Notes under the pieces: model-generated
Databases searched by the model: none
Seen by the model: the letters and a program-made list of their open reading frames with translations, nothing else
What the model was told of the DNA's origin: nothing
Assembly (NCBI RefSeq): GCF_015351025.1
Contig: NZ_JADKRV010000016.1
Location: 1 to 53,948, forward strand
Origin: Curtobacterium sp. VKM Ac-1376
GTDB lineage: Bacteria; Actinomycetota; Actinomycetes; Actinomycetales; Microbacteriaceae
DNA: 53,948 nucleotides
Reading direction: 5' to 3'
Shown here: piece by piece, positions 36,746 to 46,578 of the stretch
Layout of the letters: every line of letters begins with the position of its first letter
How positions within the stretch are numbered: the stretch's first letter is position 1
Position numbers and translations under genes: made by a program

Positions 36746-38551
36746 TCAGCGGCCGTCGTCACCCCGGTCGTTGCTGCCACCGCTGTTGCTGTTGCTCTCG
36801 TCGGAGGACGGCGCCGTGGACGGTGTGGCGGCACGGGCGCAGTACGTGAGCGTCACGGCGCTGCCCTGCGCGACGTCACCGGCCGGGGTGTCCTGCTGCG
36901 TGACGATCCCGCCCGTGCACGAGTACGAAGGCGCTGGGGTGACGGTGAGTCCGAGCTGCTCGACGGTCGCCTTGGCGGCGGAGAACTGCTGCTGGGTGAC
37001 GTCCGGCAGCTGCACCTTGCCGTTGGACACCGTGAGGTTGATCGCGATGCCCTTCGTGTGCATCGAGCCGGATGCGGGGTCTGAGCTCAACACGGTTCCC
37101 TGGGGCACGTCCGCCGAGTAGTCACTCGAGATCGCGCCGACCTCGAACCCCGCGGCCTCGAGAGCCTGCTGTGCGGCGGCCTGAGCCTGCCCGCTCAACT
37201 CGGGGACCGCGACGCGCTCCGGCCCGATTGAGACGACCACGTTGACGTTCTGGTTCCGCCCGACGTTGACACCCGAGCCGGGGTCGGTGCGGATGACCAC
37301 GCCCTTGTCGACGTCGTCGGAGTTCTCCTCGACCTTGACGGGCGTCAGGTCCTTCTTCTCGAGGGCAGTGGCCGCGGCGCTGTACGTGGAGCCGACGACG
37401 TTCGGCACGCTGACCGAGGACGACACCGGCGGCTTGCCCGGCTGCAGGTTCGCGACGAAGAAGACGACGCCGACGATGACCGCGACGGTGAGCAGGATGC
37501 CGACCCAGATCCACGCGACCGGCGGGCGGTTCTGCGTGCGCTGCGGGCGGTGCTCGGCGGTGTCGTCGTCGAGCTCACGGAAGGCGGACGCCGCGTTCGA
37601 GGTGGTGCGCGGGTCGACGCCGAACAGCACCGTGGAGGCGTCGTTCGCGACGTTCTGGTGGAGCTTCTTGGTGGATGCCGGGACCCGGCCCGCCGCGGCC
37701 TGCTGCAGGTCCGCACGGAACTCCGCGGCGTTCTGGAAGCGGCGCGTGCGGTCCTTGACCAGGGCGTGCAGCGTGACGGCGTCGAGGGCCGGCGAGACCT
37801 CGGGCGAGATGGTCGACGGTGCGACCGGCTGCTCGCTGACGTGCTGGTACGCGACCGCCACGGGGGTGTCCCCGAGGAACGGCGCGCGTCCGGTGAGGAG
37901 CTCGAACAGCACCACGCCGGTCGAGTAGAGGTCGGTGCGGGCGTCGACGGTCTCGCCGCGGGCCTGCTCGGGGGAGAAGTACGACGCCGTGCCGAGGATC
38001 GAGGTGGTCTGCGCGACCGTGGCGGACGTGTCGGTGATCGCCCGGGCGATGCCGAAGTCCATCACCTTGACCTGGCCGCTGTAGGTGACCATGACGTTGG
38101 CCGGCTTGATGTCGCGGTGAACGACGCCGGCGCGGTGTGAGTACTCGAGTGCGGTGAGGATGCCCTCGGTGATGCGGACCGCTTCGTCCGGGGCAACGGC
38201 GCCCTCGGCGATGATGTCGGAGAGCGGACGCCCCTCGACGTACTCCATCACGATGAAGGGGACCTGCACCTCGGCGCCGGAGGGCTCGGTGACGGTCTCT
38301 TCGCCGGCGTCGTAGACACGGACCACCGTCGGGTGCGCCATCCGCGCCGCGGCCTGGGCTTCTTGCCGGAAGCGGGTCCGGAAGGCGGGGTCGTTGGCGA
38401 GGCTCGGCTTCAGGAGCTTCACCGCGACCTTGCGGCCGAGGCGGGTGTCGTTGCCGAGGTGCACGGTCGCCATGCCGCCTCGGCCGATGACGTCACCGAT
38501 CTCGTAGCGATTGGCGAGGAGCGTGATCCCCGCGGTCACACCTTCTGGCAC
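36746..38551 (-). CDS. pknB: Serine/threonine protein kinase PknB with PASTA domains
   Basis: Transmembrane kinase of 601 residues that senses peptidoglycan fragments and phosphorylates growth and division proteins. The kinase domain spans about 15-280: glycine loop GRGGMATVHLG, lysine VAVKLLK, catalytic HRDIKPANV, DFG, and activation-loop threonines in TVAQTTSILGTASYFSPEQ. A juxtamembrane linker and one helix (WVGILLTVAVIVGVVFFVA) follow. Outside are three PASTA repeats (VPNVVGSTYSAAATAL, VPELSGQAQAAAQQAL, LPDVTQQQFSAAKATV) and a Ser/Asn-rich tail. The start is GTG 38551 after GGAGGA. It is last in the fhaA-to-pknB operon. Confidence 0.96.
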   Translation of the reverse strand: MPEGVTAGITLLANRYEIGDVIGRGGMATVHLGNDTRLGRKVAVKLLKPSLANDPAFRTRFRQEAQAAARMAHPTVVRVYDAGEETVTEPSGAEVQVPFIVMEYVEGRPLSDIIAEGAVAPDEAVRITEGILTALEYSHRAGVVHRDIKPANVMVTYSGQVKVMDFGIARAITDTSATVAQTTSILGTASYFSPEQARGETVDARTDLYSTGVVLFELLTGRAPFLGDTPVAVAYQHVSEQPVAPSTISPEVSPALDAVTLHALVKDRTRRFQNAAEFRADLQQAAAGRVPASTKKLHQNVANDASTVLFGVDPRTTSNAASAFRELDDDTAEHRPQRTQNRPPVAWIWVGILLTVAVIVGVVFFVANLQPGKPPVSSSVSVPNVVGSTYSAAATALEKKDLTPVKVEENSDDVDKGVVIRTDPGSGVNVGRNQNVNVVVSIGPERVAVPELSGQAQAAAQQALEAAGFEVGAISSDYSADVPQGTVLSSDPASGSMHTKGIAINLTVSNGKVQLPDVTQQQFSAAKATVEQLGLTVTPAPSYSCTGGIVTQQDTPAGDVAQGSAVTLTYCARAATPSTAPSSDESNSNSGGSNDRGDDGR

Positions 38552-38671
38552 GTACTCCTCCGTCTGTCCGTCCGGATAGTGTACGGCAGCTCCAGCTGGT
38601 CAGACGCTGGTCAGGGAGGGGTTGCGCGAACCGTTACCGAACGGTGTCGACAGTCCCCGTCCGGGGGACGT

Positions 38672-40441
38672 TCAGCCGTTGTCCATCGGCGTCTCGGTGG
38701 GGTTGATGCCCTGGTCCGGGTTCGTCGTCTCTTCGTCCGTGGGCTCGGTCCACTCGACCTGGGTGCCCGGCGACGAGTCGGACACGACGGTCGCTCCGGA
38801 CTGCGGCGACTTGCACGTGACCTTGTAGGACAGCGTGACGTTGCCGTACTGCGCACCCGCAACGGTCACCGCGGTGCCTGACGTCGAGCCCGAGCTGCTG
38901 CCGTTCGAGGGGACCGTGCCGTTGTCGATCGTGTACGTGTAGGTCACGTCCGAGTAGCCGGCGGGGCAGTCGTCGTAGGCGGGCCAGCTGAACGTCACGC
39001 GTCCGGACTCACTCACCGCGCCGCCGGTTGCCCGGCCCGGCGCCGCAGCCGTCAGGACGTCGCCGTACGCCTTGATCGTGACGAGCGTGCCGGGAGCGAG
39101 GTTACCCTCGGGACTGAGCGACTCGACGGTGCCCACCTGGTCGGACGACGTCGCGTTCGACCCGGCGACGACCTCGGCCTGCAGGCCCTGACCGCGGAGC
39201 TGGTTCGCGACCTGCTCGGCGTTCTGGCCCTGGTAGTCGGCCGAGGCCACGGTGACACGGGTCTCCTCGGTCGGCTCGGGTGACGGCGTCTGCGTGGGGG
39301 TGCGGCTGGCCTTCGGGGTGCTCGAGGACTTCGTCGGCTCGGGTTCCGGGTCGTTGCCGTTCAGGGCGTACGCGCCGATGCCAGCAGCGATGGCGAGCAC
39401 GACGACGACGCCGACGACCCACCAGATCCAGGCTCGCTTCTTCTTCGGTTCCTCGGGCTCGTCCGTGACGGGCGAACGAGGGGTCCCCGGACCGCCGGCG
39501 ACCGCGCCCGCCTGGGTGCCGAGGAGAGCCGTGGCCGCGTCGTTCCCCTGACCCTGCGGCGGGTTGAACGCCACGGTGCCGTTCTGCGCCAGGGAGGGGA
39601 CGGCGACGGTGGCTGCCGCGACGTCGCCGCGACGGAGCGCCTGCGCGGCACGGGCCAGGTTGGCAGCGGTCGCCGGGCGGTCGGCGGGCTTCTTCGCGAT
39701 GCAGGAGATCACGAGGGCCGCGACGGGCTCCGGGATGTCCCCGGGCAGCGCCGGCGGCTGCTCGTTGATGTGCGCCATCGCGATGGCCACCTGCGACTCA
39801 CCCGTGAACGGGCGCCGACCCGCGAGGGCCTCGTACGCGACGATGCCGAGCGAGTAGATGTCGGTCGACGGCGAGGCGGGGTGACCGCTCGCCTGCTCGG
39901 GCGACAGGTACTGCACGGTGCCCATCACCTGACCGGTCGCCGTGAGCGGGACCTGGTCGGCGATGCGCGCGATGCCGAAGTCGGTGATCTTGACGCGGCC
40001 GTCCGGCGTGATGAGCAGGTTGCCGGGCTTGATGTCGCGGTGGACCAGGCCGACCGCGTGCGCGGCCTGCAGGGCGTTCGCGGTCTGCGCGACGATGTCC
40101 AGGACCTTGTCGACCGGCAGGGTGTGCTCGCGCTCGATCATGGTCGACAGGGCTTCGCCGGGGACGAGCTCCATCACGAGGTAGGCGCTGCCGTCCTCCT
40201 CGCCGTAGTCGAAGACGTTCGCGATGCCCTCGTGGTTGACGAGTGCGGCGTGCCGGGCCTCGGCGCGGAAGCGCTCGAGGAACCCGGGGTCACCGAGGTA
40301 CTCGTCCTTGAGGATCTTGAGTGCGACGGTTCGGCCGATGACGAGGTCGGTGGCCTGCCACACCTCTCCCATGCCGCCGATGGCGACCCGGGAGGAGAGC
40401 TGGTACCGCCCACCGAAGGTGAGTCCGCTGGTGGGTCTCAT
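38672..40441 (-). CDS. pknA: Serine/threonine protein kinase, PknA type, with unusual ectodomain
   Basis: 589 residues. The kinase domain is at about 12-275: [52 protein letters not shown] long linker then precedes one membrane helix ([20 protein letters not shown], within about 337-360) and a Pro/Thr/Ser stalk. Outside is one divergent PASTA-like unit ([19 protein letters not shown]). After it comes a beta-rich, immunoglobulin- or fibronectin-like region ([20 protein letters not shown]; one Cys pair possible). Mycobacterial PknA lacks such an ectodomain. The ATG overlaps the pbpA stop by four bases. Confidence 0.93.
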   Translation of the reverse strand: MRPTSGLTFGGRYQLSSRVAIGGMGEVWQATDLVIGRTVALKILKDEYLGDPGFLERFRAEARHAALVNHEGIANVFDYGEEDGSAYLVMELVPGEALSTMIEREHTLPVDKVLDIVAQTANALQAAHAVGLVHRDIKPGNLLITPDGRVKITDFGIARIADQVPLTATGQVMGTVQYLSPEQASGHPASPSTDIYSLGIVAYEALAGRRPFTGESQVAIAMAHINEQPPALPGDIPEPVAALVISCIAKKPADRPATAANLARAAQALRRGDVAAATVAVPSLAQNGTVAFNPPQGQGNDAATALLGTQAGAVAGGPGTPRSPVTDEPEEPKKKRAWIWWVVGVVVVLAIAAGIGAYALNGNDPEPEPTKSSSTPKASRTPTQTPSPEPTEETRVTVASADYQGQNAEQVANQLRGQGLQAEVVAGSNATSSDQVGTVESLSPEGNLAPGTLVTIKAYGDVLTAAAPGRATGGAVSESGRVTFSWPAYDDCPAGYSDVTYTYTIDNGTVPSNGSSSGSTSGTAVTVAGAQYGNVTLSYKVTCKSPQSGATVVSDSSPGTQVEWTEPTDEETTNPDQGINPTETPMDNG

Positions 40442-41892
40442 TTGTTCAGCACCGCCTCCATGACTTTCTTCGCGACCGGAGCCGCGACCGTGTTGCCGAC
40501 CCCGGACTGCCCGAGTCCGCCGCCGTCGCCGACGACGACCGCCACGGCGACCTCAGGGTCGTTCGCGGGCGCGAACCCGGTGAACCAGAGTGTGTAGGGA
40601 TCGCCGGTGCCGCCTTCGGCCGTGCCGGTCTTCCCTGCGACGTCGACACCGTCGATCTTGGCATTGGTCCCGGTCCCCGCGCTCACGACGCTCTGCATGG
40701 CCTCGGTGAGGTCAGCGGACTCGGAGGACGACAGCGGATCACTGTACTGCTTCGGAGCGAAGGACTCGACCGTCTTCAGGTCGCTCGTGGTGATCGAGTC
40801 GATGAGTGACGGTTGCATGACCTTGCCGCTGTTCGCGATGCCGGCCGAGACCATCGCCATCTGCAGCGGGGAAACCCGGACGCTGGCCTGGCCGAAGGCG
40901 CTCAGCATGAGCTGCGCCGTGGAGTCGACGTCGGGGTACTGGCTCGCGGTGGCGGACATCGGGACCTCGATGGCGTCGCCGAAGCCGTACTTGTCGGCCA
41001 TGCTCTTGATCGCGTCGTACCCGAGCTTCTGGCCGAGTTCCGCGAACGGGATGTTGCACGAGTACTGGATCGCCGTGCGGAGCTTGACCTCGCCGCCGCC
41101 GCCGCAGGTGCCGCCTTCGGCGTTGTTGATGTACGAGCTCGTGCCGGGCAGCTGCAGGCGCGACGGGTTCGGGAACGTCGAGTCGAGGTTGTACTTGCCA
41201 CCCTCGAGCGCGGCCGAGGCGACGACGAGCTTGAACACCGACCCCGGCGTGTACAGGTCGCCGCCGATCGCCCGGTTCTGCAGCGGGGAGGACGACGCGT
41301 TCAGCAGGGCGTCGTACTGCCGCTTGACCTCGGCCGTGTCGTGCGAGGTGAGCGCGTTCGGGTCGTAGCTCGGCTTCGACACCATCGCGAGGATCTTGCC
41401 GGTCTTCGGCTGGATCGCGACGACGGAGCCGCTGTTCGTGCCGAGGGCGTCGTACGCGGCCTGCTGCACGTCGGGGTCGATCGTCAGGTTGACGTTGTCG
41501 CCCTGGACGTCCTGCCCGGTGAGGATCGAGTTGAGGTTCTGGAAGAACGACGCGTCGGAGTTGCCCGACAGCACGGTGTTCTCCGCGCTCTCGATGCCGG
41601 TGTTGCCCTGACCGATGGTGAAGTACCCGGTGACCGCGGAGTACAGGTCACCGTTGGTGTACTTGCGCTGGTACTGGTACTGGTCGTCCACGGGCGTGGA
41701 CTCGGCGATGGGGCTGCCGTCGACGAGGATCGCGCCACGCTTCGTCGAGTAACTGTCCAAGATGGTTCGGGAGTTCCGGGAGTCGGCGCGCAATGAGTCG
41801 GCCGAGAAGAACTGGATCGAGGTCGTCGACACGAAGAGCGCGACGAACATGAGCACGATGACGGTCGAGACACCGCGGAGCTGTCGGTTCAT
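40438..41892 (-). CDS. pbpA: Penicillin-binding protein 2 (transpeptidase PbpA)
   Basis: Class B penicillin-binding protein of 484 residues that crosslinks peptidoglycan with the RodA/FtsW-type polymerase encoded next to it. The N-terminal membrane anchor is [19 protein letters not shown]. The dimer/pedestal domain follows. Transpeptidase motifs are SxxK in [12 protein letters not shown], SxN in [13 protein letters not shown], and KTG in [10 protein letters not shown]. The gene overlaps both neighbours by four bases (ATGA), so translation is coupled throughout. Confidence 0.95.
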   Translation of the reverse strand: MNRQLRGVSTVIVLMFVALFVSTTSIQFFSADSLRADSRNSRTILDSYSTKRGAILVDGSPIAESTPVDDQYQYQRKYTNGDLYSAVTGYFTIGQGNTGIESAENTVLSGNSDASFFQNLNSILTGQDVQGDNVNLTIDPDVQQAAYDALGTNSGSVVAIQPKTGKILAMVSKPSYDPNALTSHDTAEVKRQYDALLNASSSPLQNRAIGGDLYTPGSVFKLVVASAALEGGKYNLDSTFPNPSRLQLPGTSSYINNAEGGTCGGGGEVKLRTAIQYSCNIPFAELGQKLGYDAIKSMADKYGFGDAIEVPMSATASQYPDVDSTAQLMLSAFGQASVRVSPLQMAMVSAGIANSGKVMQPSLIDSITTSDLKTVESFAPKQYSDPLSSSESADLTEAMQSVVSAGTGTNAKIDGVDVAGKTGTAEGGTGDPYTLWFTGFAPANDPEVAVAVVVGDGGGLGQSGVGNTVAAPVAKKVMEAVLNK

Positions 41893-43319
41893 CGACGGCG
41901 CTCCTTCCTGGTCCGCCCGCTCGCGGCGGGGAGCGCGCCCTGCTGGACGCGCTGTTCGGCGGGGATCGAGTCGGTCAGGCGCAGCAGCATCGCGGCGATG
42001 ATCCAGTTGGCGATGAGCGACGAACCACCTGCGGCCATGAACGGTGTCGTCAGACCGGTCACCGGGATGATCCGGGTGATGCCGCCGACGACGACGAACA
42101 CCTGCAGGGCGATGATGAAGCCGAAGCCCACACCGAGCAGCTTGCCGAAGTCGTCCTGCGCCATGAACCCGACGCGGATGCCGCGGGAGGCGAGCACGAT
42201 GAAGAGCGCGAGGATCGCGAAGACGCCGATCAGGCCGAGCTCCTCGCCGAGCGAGGCGACGATGTAGTCGGCGTTGGCGACCGGCGTGATGTAGGGGCGC
42301 CCCTGGCCGAGCCCGGTGCCGGTGATCCCGCCGTTGGCGAAGCCGAACAGGCCCTGCACGAGCTGGTAGCTCGCCTGCGTCTCACGGCTGAAGACCTGCT
42401 GGTCGAAGGGGTCGAGCCACTGTTCGAAGCGGCCGTGCACGTACTCGAGGACGCTCTGTGCGACGAGGGCGCCGCCGACGAACATGGCGAGCCCGATGGC
42501 CACCCAGCTGATGCGGGCGGTCGCGACGTAGATCATCACGAGGAACAGGCCGAAGTACAGCAGGGCCGTGCCGAGGTCGCGCTGGAACACCAGCACCGCC
42601 ATCGCGGCGCCCCACATGACGAGGATCGGACCGAGGTCTCGGGCCCGGGGGAACGTCATGCCGAGGAACTTCTTGCCGACGATCGACAGCGAGTCACGGG
42701 CGGTGACGAGGTAGCCGGCGAAGAACAGCGCCATCGTGATCTTCGCGAGCTCGCCGGGCTGGAACGAGAACGGACCGATCTTGATCCAGACCCGGGCGCC
42801 GCCGATGTTGGTCCCGATGCCGGGCAGCATCGGCAGGAGCAGCAGGACGATCGTCAGCGCCATGAAGATGTAGCGGTAGCGCTGCAGGAACCGGTGGTTC
42901 CGCACCGCGACGACGGTGACGATGGCCAGGACCATCGCGAGCATCGTCCAGACGATCTGCTTCACACCGATTGCGTCCCAGCCGGTCAGCCCGTTGTGGA
43001 CGTCGATGCGGTAGATCTCGGCGATGCCGATCCCGTTCAGGGCCAGGGCGATCGGCAGCACGAACGGATCGGCGTTCTTCGCGACGACCCGCAGCACCAC
43101 GTGCATGACGAGCGCGAGCCCGAGGATGCCGCCGCCGACCCAGAGCACCGACTGGTCGAACAGTCGGCCCTTGGTGCCGAGCTGCACGAGCACCATCGCC
43201 CCCGCGCAGATGCCGCATGCGATGACCAGCAGGAACAGCTCGAGGTTCCGGGCGCGTGCGGGCTCACGGAGCTTGATCGTGATCGCCTGGGTGAAGGACT
43301 GCGCCGAGGTGGTGCTCAT
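41889..43319 (-). CDS. rodA: FtsW/RodA/SpoVE family peptidoglycan glycosyltransferase
   Basis: SEDS-family membrane enzyme that polymerises lipid II into glycan strands. It has 476 residues with about ten helices. The conserved central block is WIKIGPFSFQPGELAKITMALFFAGYL, later FQRDLGTALLYFGLF with the catalytic-region aspartate, and VIPVTGLTTPFMAAGGSSLIANW near the end. The pairing with pbpA supports the RodA role. The C-terminal tail is basic (GRTRKERRR). It overlaps pstP and pbpA by four bases each. Confidence 0.95.
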   Translation of the reverse strand: MSTTSAQSFTQAITIKLREPARARNLELFLLVIACGICAGAMVLVQLGTKGRLFDQSVLWVGGGILGLALVMHVVLRVVAKNADPFVLPIALALNGIGIAEIYRIDVHNGLTGWDAIGVKQIVWTMLAMVLAIVTVVAVRNHRFLQRYRYIFMALTIVLLLLPMLPGIGTNIGGARVWIKIGPFSFQPGELAKITMALFFAGYLVTARDSLSIVGKKFLGMTFPRARDLGPILVMWGAAMAVLVFQRDLGTALLYFGLFLVMIYVATARISWVAIGLAMFVGGALVAQSVLEYVHGRFEQWLDPFDQQVFSRETQASYQLVQGLFGFANGGITGTGLGQGRPYITPVANADYIVASLGEELGLIGVFAILALFIVLASRGIRVGFMAQDDFGKLLGVGFGFIIALQVFVVVGGITRIIPVTGLTTPFMAAGGSSLIANWIIAAMLLRLTDSIPAEQRVQQGALPAASGRTRKERRR

Positions 43320-44668
43320 CGCGAGCCCCTGGTCGGCGACGGCGACGGCGTGGACGAGCGCGTCGGTGACGGCGACGAGTTGACGTCACCGTCACCACCG
43401 GTACCGGCCTGGTCCTCGCCGGTCGCGGCGGCCTTGCGCAGGCGATCGACGATGTCGCGGGCGTCGGAGAGCGACTGCGCGTTGATCGTCGAGCGGACGT
43501 TCTCGCGGGTGTAGTCCGGCAGCGACGACACCGTGATGTCGCTGTCCTCGTAGACGTCGGACAGCGCCAGCGGGCCGATCGACTGCTGCACGCCCTTGTA
43601 GATCGCCACCGTGCCGCGGTCGGCGCCGACGTAGTAGTGGTCCTGCGTGATGCGCCAGCCGACGAACACCGCACCGACGAGCACGGCGACGGCGGCGACG
43701 AGCGCGACCGTCCACGACACCCGTCGACGGATGCGACGACGGCGGTCCTCGGCGATCAGCTCGGCGAAGAACTGGTCGGACTCCGGCTCGAAGTGCGAGT
43801 CCTCCGGAGCGGTGGTGACCTTGAGCGGGTGCAGCAGGATCGTGGGGAGGCGGATCGGCTTGCGGCCGGTCGACGCCTCGAAGGTCAGGGGTGCCGCCGC
43901 GGACCCGACGGTCGTCGCCGCGTCGTCGTCGTCCTCGACCTCGGCGTCGGTGACGTCCATCACCACGACGGTGACGTTGTCCGGCGCGCCGTGGTCGAGC
44001 GTCTCCTTCACCAGGCGCTGCGTGACCTGGTTGGCGTCCATGTTCGATGCCAGTGCGTGCCGGATGCGCTCTTCGGCGAGGTACGACGACAGACCGTCGG
44101 AGCACAGGAGCCAGCGGTCGCCCGGCTGGATGTCCATGATCGCGGTGTCGACCTCGGGTGCTGCGTCGACGTCGCCGAGGACGCGCATGAGCACCGAGCG
44201 GCGCGGGTGGACCGCGGCTTCTTCCGGCGTGATCCGGCCGCTGTCGACCAGGCGCTGCACGAAGGTGTGGTCCGACGTGATCTGCTGCAGTTCGCCGTCG
44301 CGGTGCCGGTAGATGCGGGAGTCGCCGATGTGCGCGATCGCGATCTGCTCGCCGACGCGGATCATCGCGGACACCGTGGTGCCCATGCCGGTGAGTTCCT
44401 GGTGCTCGAACACCGTCTCGGTGATGAGCTGGTTCGCCGCGATGAGCGCCGACTGCAGCGCGAACTCGGCGTCGTGCGCCGAGGGGAACTCGCGGTCGAC
44501 CTCGCGGACGCGTCGGATCGCGATCGCCGAGGCGACGTCGCCGCCGGCGTGCCCGCCCATGCCGTCCGCGACCGCGAACAGGTGCGCCCCGGCGTAGCCG
44601 GAGTCCTGGTTGTTCGCGCGGATGCGCCCCACGTGGGACACAGCGGCGCTCAGCGTGCGAGCGGTCAT
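43316..44668 (-). CDS. pstP: PP2C-family serine/threonine phosphatase PstP
   Basis: Metal-dependent phosphatase of 450 residues that reverses the action of PknA and PknB. The catalytic domain occupies about 5-235: SHVGRIRANNQDSGYAG, AVADGMGGHAGGDVAS, IAHIGDSRIYRHRDG, LCSDGLSSYL, and GAPDNVTVVVMD. A cytoplasmic linker, one membrane helix (WTVALVAAVAVLVGAVFVGW) and a short extracytoplasmic domain end in a Ser/Pro/Thr-rich tail. It is the third gene of the operon, 6 nt after fhaB. Confidence 0.95.
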   Translation of the reverse strand: MTARTLSAAVSHVGRIRANNQDSGYAGAHLFAVADGMGGHAGGDVASAIAIRRVREVDREFPSAHDAEFALQSALIAANQLITETVFEHQELTGMGTTVSAMIRVGEQIAIAHIGDSRIYRHRDGELQQITSDHTFVQRLVDSGRITPEEAAVHPRRSVLMRVLGDVDAAPEVDTAIMDIQPGDRWLLCSDGLSSYLAEERIRHALASNMDANQVTQRLVKETLDHGAPDNVTVVVMDVTDAEVEDDDDAATTVGSAAAPLTFEASTGRKPIRLPTILLHPLKVTTAPEDSHFEPESDQFFAELIAEDRRRRIRRRVSWTVALVAAVAVLVGAVFVGWRITQDHYYVGADRGTVAIYKGVQQSIGPLALSDVYEDSDITVSSLPDYTRENVRSTINAQSLSDARDIVDRLRKAAATGEDQAGTGGDGDVNSSPSPTRSSTPSPSPTRGSR

Positions 44669-44674
44669 GCCGGG

Positions 44675-45226
44675 TTACCGCCGCAGCTCGAACGTCGTCG
44701 TCCCGATCGTGATCGGTGTGCCCTCCGCGACGGTCACGGGAGCGCTCACCTTCTGACCGTTGACGAAGGTGCCGTTCGTGGACTGGAGGTCGGTGAGGAG
44801 CCAGCCGTCGGCACGCAGCTCGAGGCGGGCGTGGTTGGTCGAGGTGTAGTCGTCACGGATGACGACGTTCGACTCGCTCGACCGCCCGATCGTGATCGGT
44901 CCGCCGCCCAGCGGCATCTCCATGCCCTCACGCGCGCCCTCGGTGATGACGAGGCGGGACGGGACCTGCGAGGCGGACTGTTGCGCGGTTCCGGGCTGAC
45001 CGATGAGGTCGGTGAACGCGCCGCTGGAAACGGGGCCGGGCGCGGCCGCCGCGGGTGCCGTTGGGGTGCTCGGCCCGGACGGGGCCGACTTCGGATCGGT
45101 CGGGATCGTGCGCACGCGCTGACCGAAGAGATCGCTGCGCAGGGCGAACACGATCACGAAGACGAACAGCCAGAGCACCGCGAGGAACGCGAAGCGCAGG
45201 ACGAGCAGAGTCAGCCCTGTAGTCAT
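44675..45226 (-). CDS. fhaB: FHA domain protein FhaB
   Basis: 183 residues. An N-terminal membrane helix (LRFAFLAVLWLFVFVIVFAL) is followed by a Pro/Ala/Ser linker and a C-terminal forkhead-associated domain: ITIGRSSESNVVIRDDYTSTNHARLEL and DLQSTNGTFVNGQ. FHA domains bind phosphothreonine, so this protein likely reads kinase output from PknA/PknB. The ATG at 45226 overlaps the fhaA stop (ATGA); the longer frame to 45523 was rejected because it lies inside fhaA. Confidence 0.94.
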   Translation of the reverse strand: MTTGLTLLVLRFAFLAVLWLFVFVIVFALRSDLFGQRVRTIPTDPKSAPSGPSTPTAPAAAAPGPVSSGAFTDLIGQPGTAQQSASQVPSRLVITEGAREGMEMPLGGGPITIGRSSESNVVIRDDYTSTNHARLELRADGWLLTDLQSTNGTFVNGQKVSAPVTVAEGTPITIGTTTFELRR

Positions 45227-45903
45227 CGAGCACCTCCGTCGTTCTCGGGGATCACCCGGAACACCATACGGGTACGACCGATCTCGATGGTGGAGTCCGG
45301 CTCGACGATCGCCTGCTGGAAGTGCTGACCGTTCAGCTTCGACCCGTTCGTCGAGCCGAGGTCGGTGGCCTGCGCGTGCTTGCCGTCCCACAGCACCTCG
45401 ACGTGTTTCCGGCTGGTTCCGGTGTCCGCGATGGTGATGTCCGCGTCGCTGCCGCGCCCGATCACCGTGCGCCCGCGGTGCAGACGGTGTCGCTGCGAGC
45501 CGATGTCGAGGACCGGGATCCACGCGACGTCGCGCTGCACGGTGGTGGAGTCGATCTGCAGGATGCCCGTCGACAGGGTGCCGTCCTGCTGCAGCCGGAT
45601 GGTGACCGGTCCGGAGAACGAGTAGTTCTGCGCGACGGCGTGTTGGTGGACCATCTGGGTGAGTTCGTCGATGAGTGGTCGGCCGACGTCGTTCATGCGG
45701 GTGAAGTCCGGCGGCGCGAGGCGCACGGTGAACTCGTTCGGCACGAGGATGCGTTCGCGGGAGACGACTGCGGCCTTCGTGTCGAGCTCACGCCGGAGGG
45801 CGCTCGAGATCTCGACGGGCTGCACCCCGGAGCGGAAGGTCTTCGCGAACGCGCCGTTGACGGCGCGTTCCAACCCTCGCTCGAAGTTGTCCAGCAGGCC
45901 CAT
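45223..45903 (-). CDS. fhaA: FHA domain protein FhaA
   Basis: 226 residues. The N-terminal domain (DUF3662 type; MGLLDNFERGLERAVNGAFA through about 120) is joined directly to a C-terminal FHA domain (TVIGRGSDADITIADTGTSRKHVEVLW; DLGSTNGSKLNGQ). Mycobacterial FhaA has a long linker that is missing here. In mycobacteria FhaA binds the phosphorylated pseudokinase part of the MurJ homologue; the MurJ at 6245 has no such C-terminal part, so that link is not visible here. First gene of the operon; ATG 45903 follows GGGAGA. Confidence 0.94.
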   Translation of the reverse strand: MGLLDNFERGLERAVNGAFAKTFRSGVQPVEISSALRRELDTKAAVVSRERILVPNEFTVRLAPPDFTRMNDVGRPLIDELTQMVHQHAVAQNYSFSGPVTIRLQQDGTLSTGILQIDSTTVQRDVAWIPVLDIGSQRHRLHRGRTVIGRGSDADITIADTGTSRKHVEVLWDGKHAQATDLGSTNGSKLNGQHFQQAIVEPDSTIEIGRTRMVFRVIPENDGGAR

Positions 45904-45989
45904 GCGTCTCCCGTGTCGTCGGTCGTCAACCACTGCATGGTAGTGGTTGGCACCTGAGGCCGTCTGTGCGTGATAGTGTTTCGGGGCTG

Positions 45990-46073
45990 GCGCGAGTGGC
46001 GGAATTGGTAGACGCGCACGGTTCAGGTCCGTGTGCTGGAAACGGCGTGGGGGTTCAAGTCCCCCCTCGCGCA
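45990..46073 (+). tRNA. tRNA-Leu (CAG)
   Basis: The acceptor GCGCGAG pairs with CTCGCGC. The anticodon stem-loop is CACGG-TTCAGGT-CCGTG with CAG at 46024-46026. A long variable arm (class II) and the T-arm GGGTTCAAGTCCC are present. CCA is encoded at 46074-46076. A -10-like TAGTGT lies at 45974. Confidence 0.97.
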
Positions 46074-46085
46074 CCAGGCGAAGAA

Positions 46086-46119
46086 GAAGAAGGCCCCGGA
46101 GGAATCCGGGGCCTTCTTC
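46086..46119 (+). terminator. Terminator after tRNA-Leu
   Basis: GAAGAAGGCCCCGGA (46086-46100) pairs perfectly with 46105-46119 around GGAA, 10 nt past the encoded CCA. The strong 15-bp stem is followed by a modest T content. Confidence 0.85.
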
Positions 46120-46332
46120 GTGTTCGGGGGTCCGTCGCCGGTCGTCCGTCTCCAGGTCGCCGTCCGGCCTGGAGGCACGGCTCGGCCCCGACACGCCGGG
46201 TCCGTCGATCCCGTGGTCGGTGCCCAGCGCGTCCTCGGTACGGAGGACGCCACGCGCGACCCGGGAGCCGACTGCCCCTCGCTTGATCGGTCGCTGAACG
46301 GGGGTGGTGCCGCTCCGCGTAGCGTCCGGGTC

Positions 46333-46494
46333 ATGACTGATTCGACGACACCGGACGGATCGAGCGATCCCACCGAGACCCAGCAGCAGTACACCGAGGA
46401 CCTCCCGGACGGGTCGTCCACGGGTGACGCGACGAAGGACCCCGAGCAGGACAGCGACGTCGACTCGGGCGGCGAGCCCGCCGACCCGCAGTAG
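46333..46494 (+). CDS. Small acidic hypothetical protein
   Basis: 53 residues, start ATG 46333, stop TAG 46492-46494. Composition is extremely hydrophilic and acidic (MTDSTTPDGSSDPTETQQQY; then EDLPDGSSTGDATKDPEQDS), with no membrane or folded-domain signal, so it is probably disordered. No clear ribosome site was seen. The strong palindrome only 10 nt after the stop supports a real transcription unit. Not recognised; it could be spurious. Confidence 0.5.
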   Translation: MTDSTTPDGSSDPTETQQQYTEDLPDGSSTGDATKDPEQDSDVDSGGEPADPQ

Positions 46495-46503
46495 CGGCGA
46501 CCG

Positions 46504-46555
46504 ACGACGGACGGGAGGCGCGGTGCCAGCTGGCACCGCGCCTCCCGTCCGTCGT
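46504..46555. terminator. Perfect 52-nt palindrome, bidirectional terminator
   Basis: 26-bp perfect arms centred between 46529 and 46530, no loop bases (GGTGCCAGCTGGCACC at the centre; the arms carry GGACGGGAGGCGCGG). It separates a plus-strand ORF from the minus-strand membrane gene, the position expected for a shared terminator. Confidence 0.8.
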
Positions 46556-46578
46556 TCCAGGGTGTCGCGCGAACCGCG

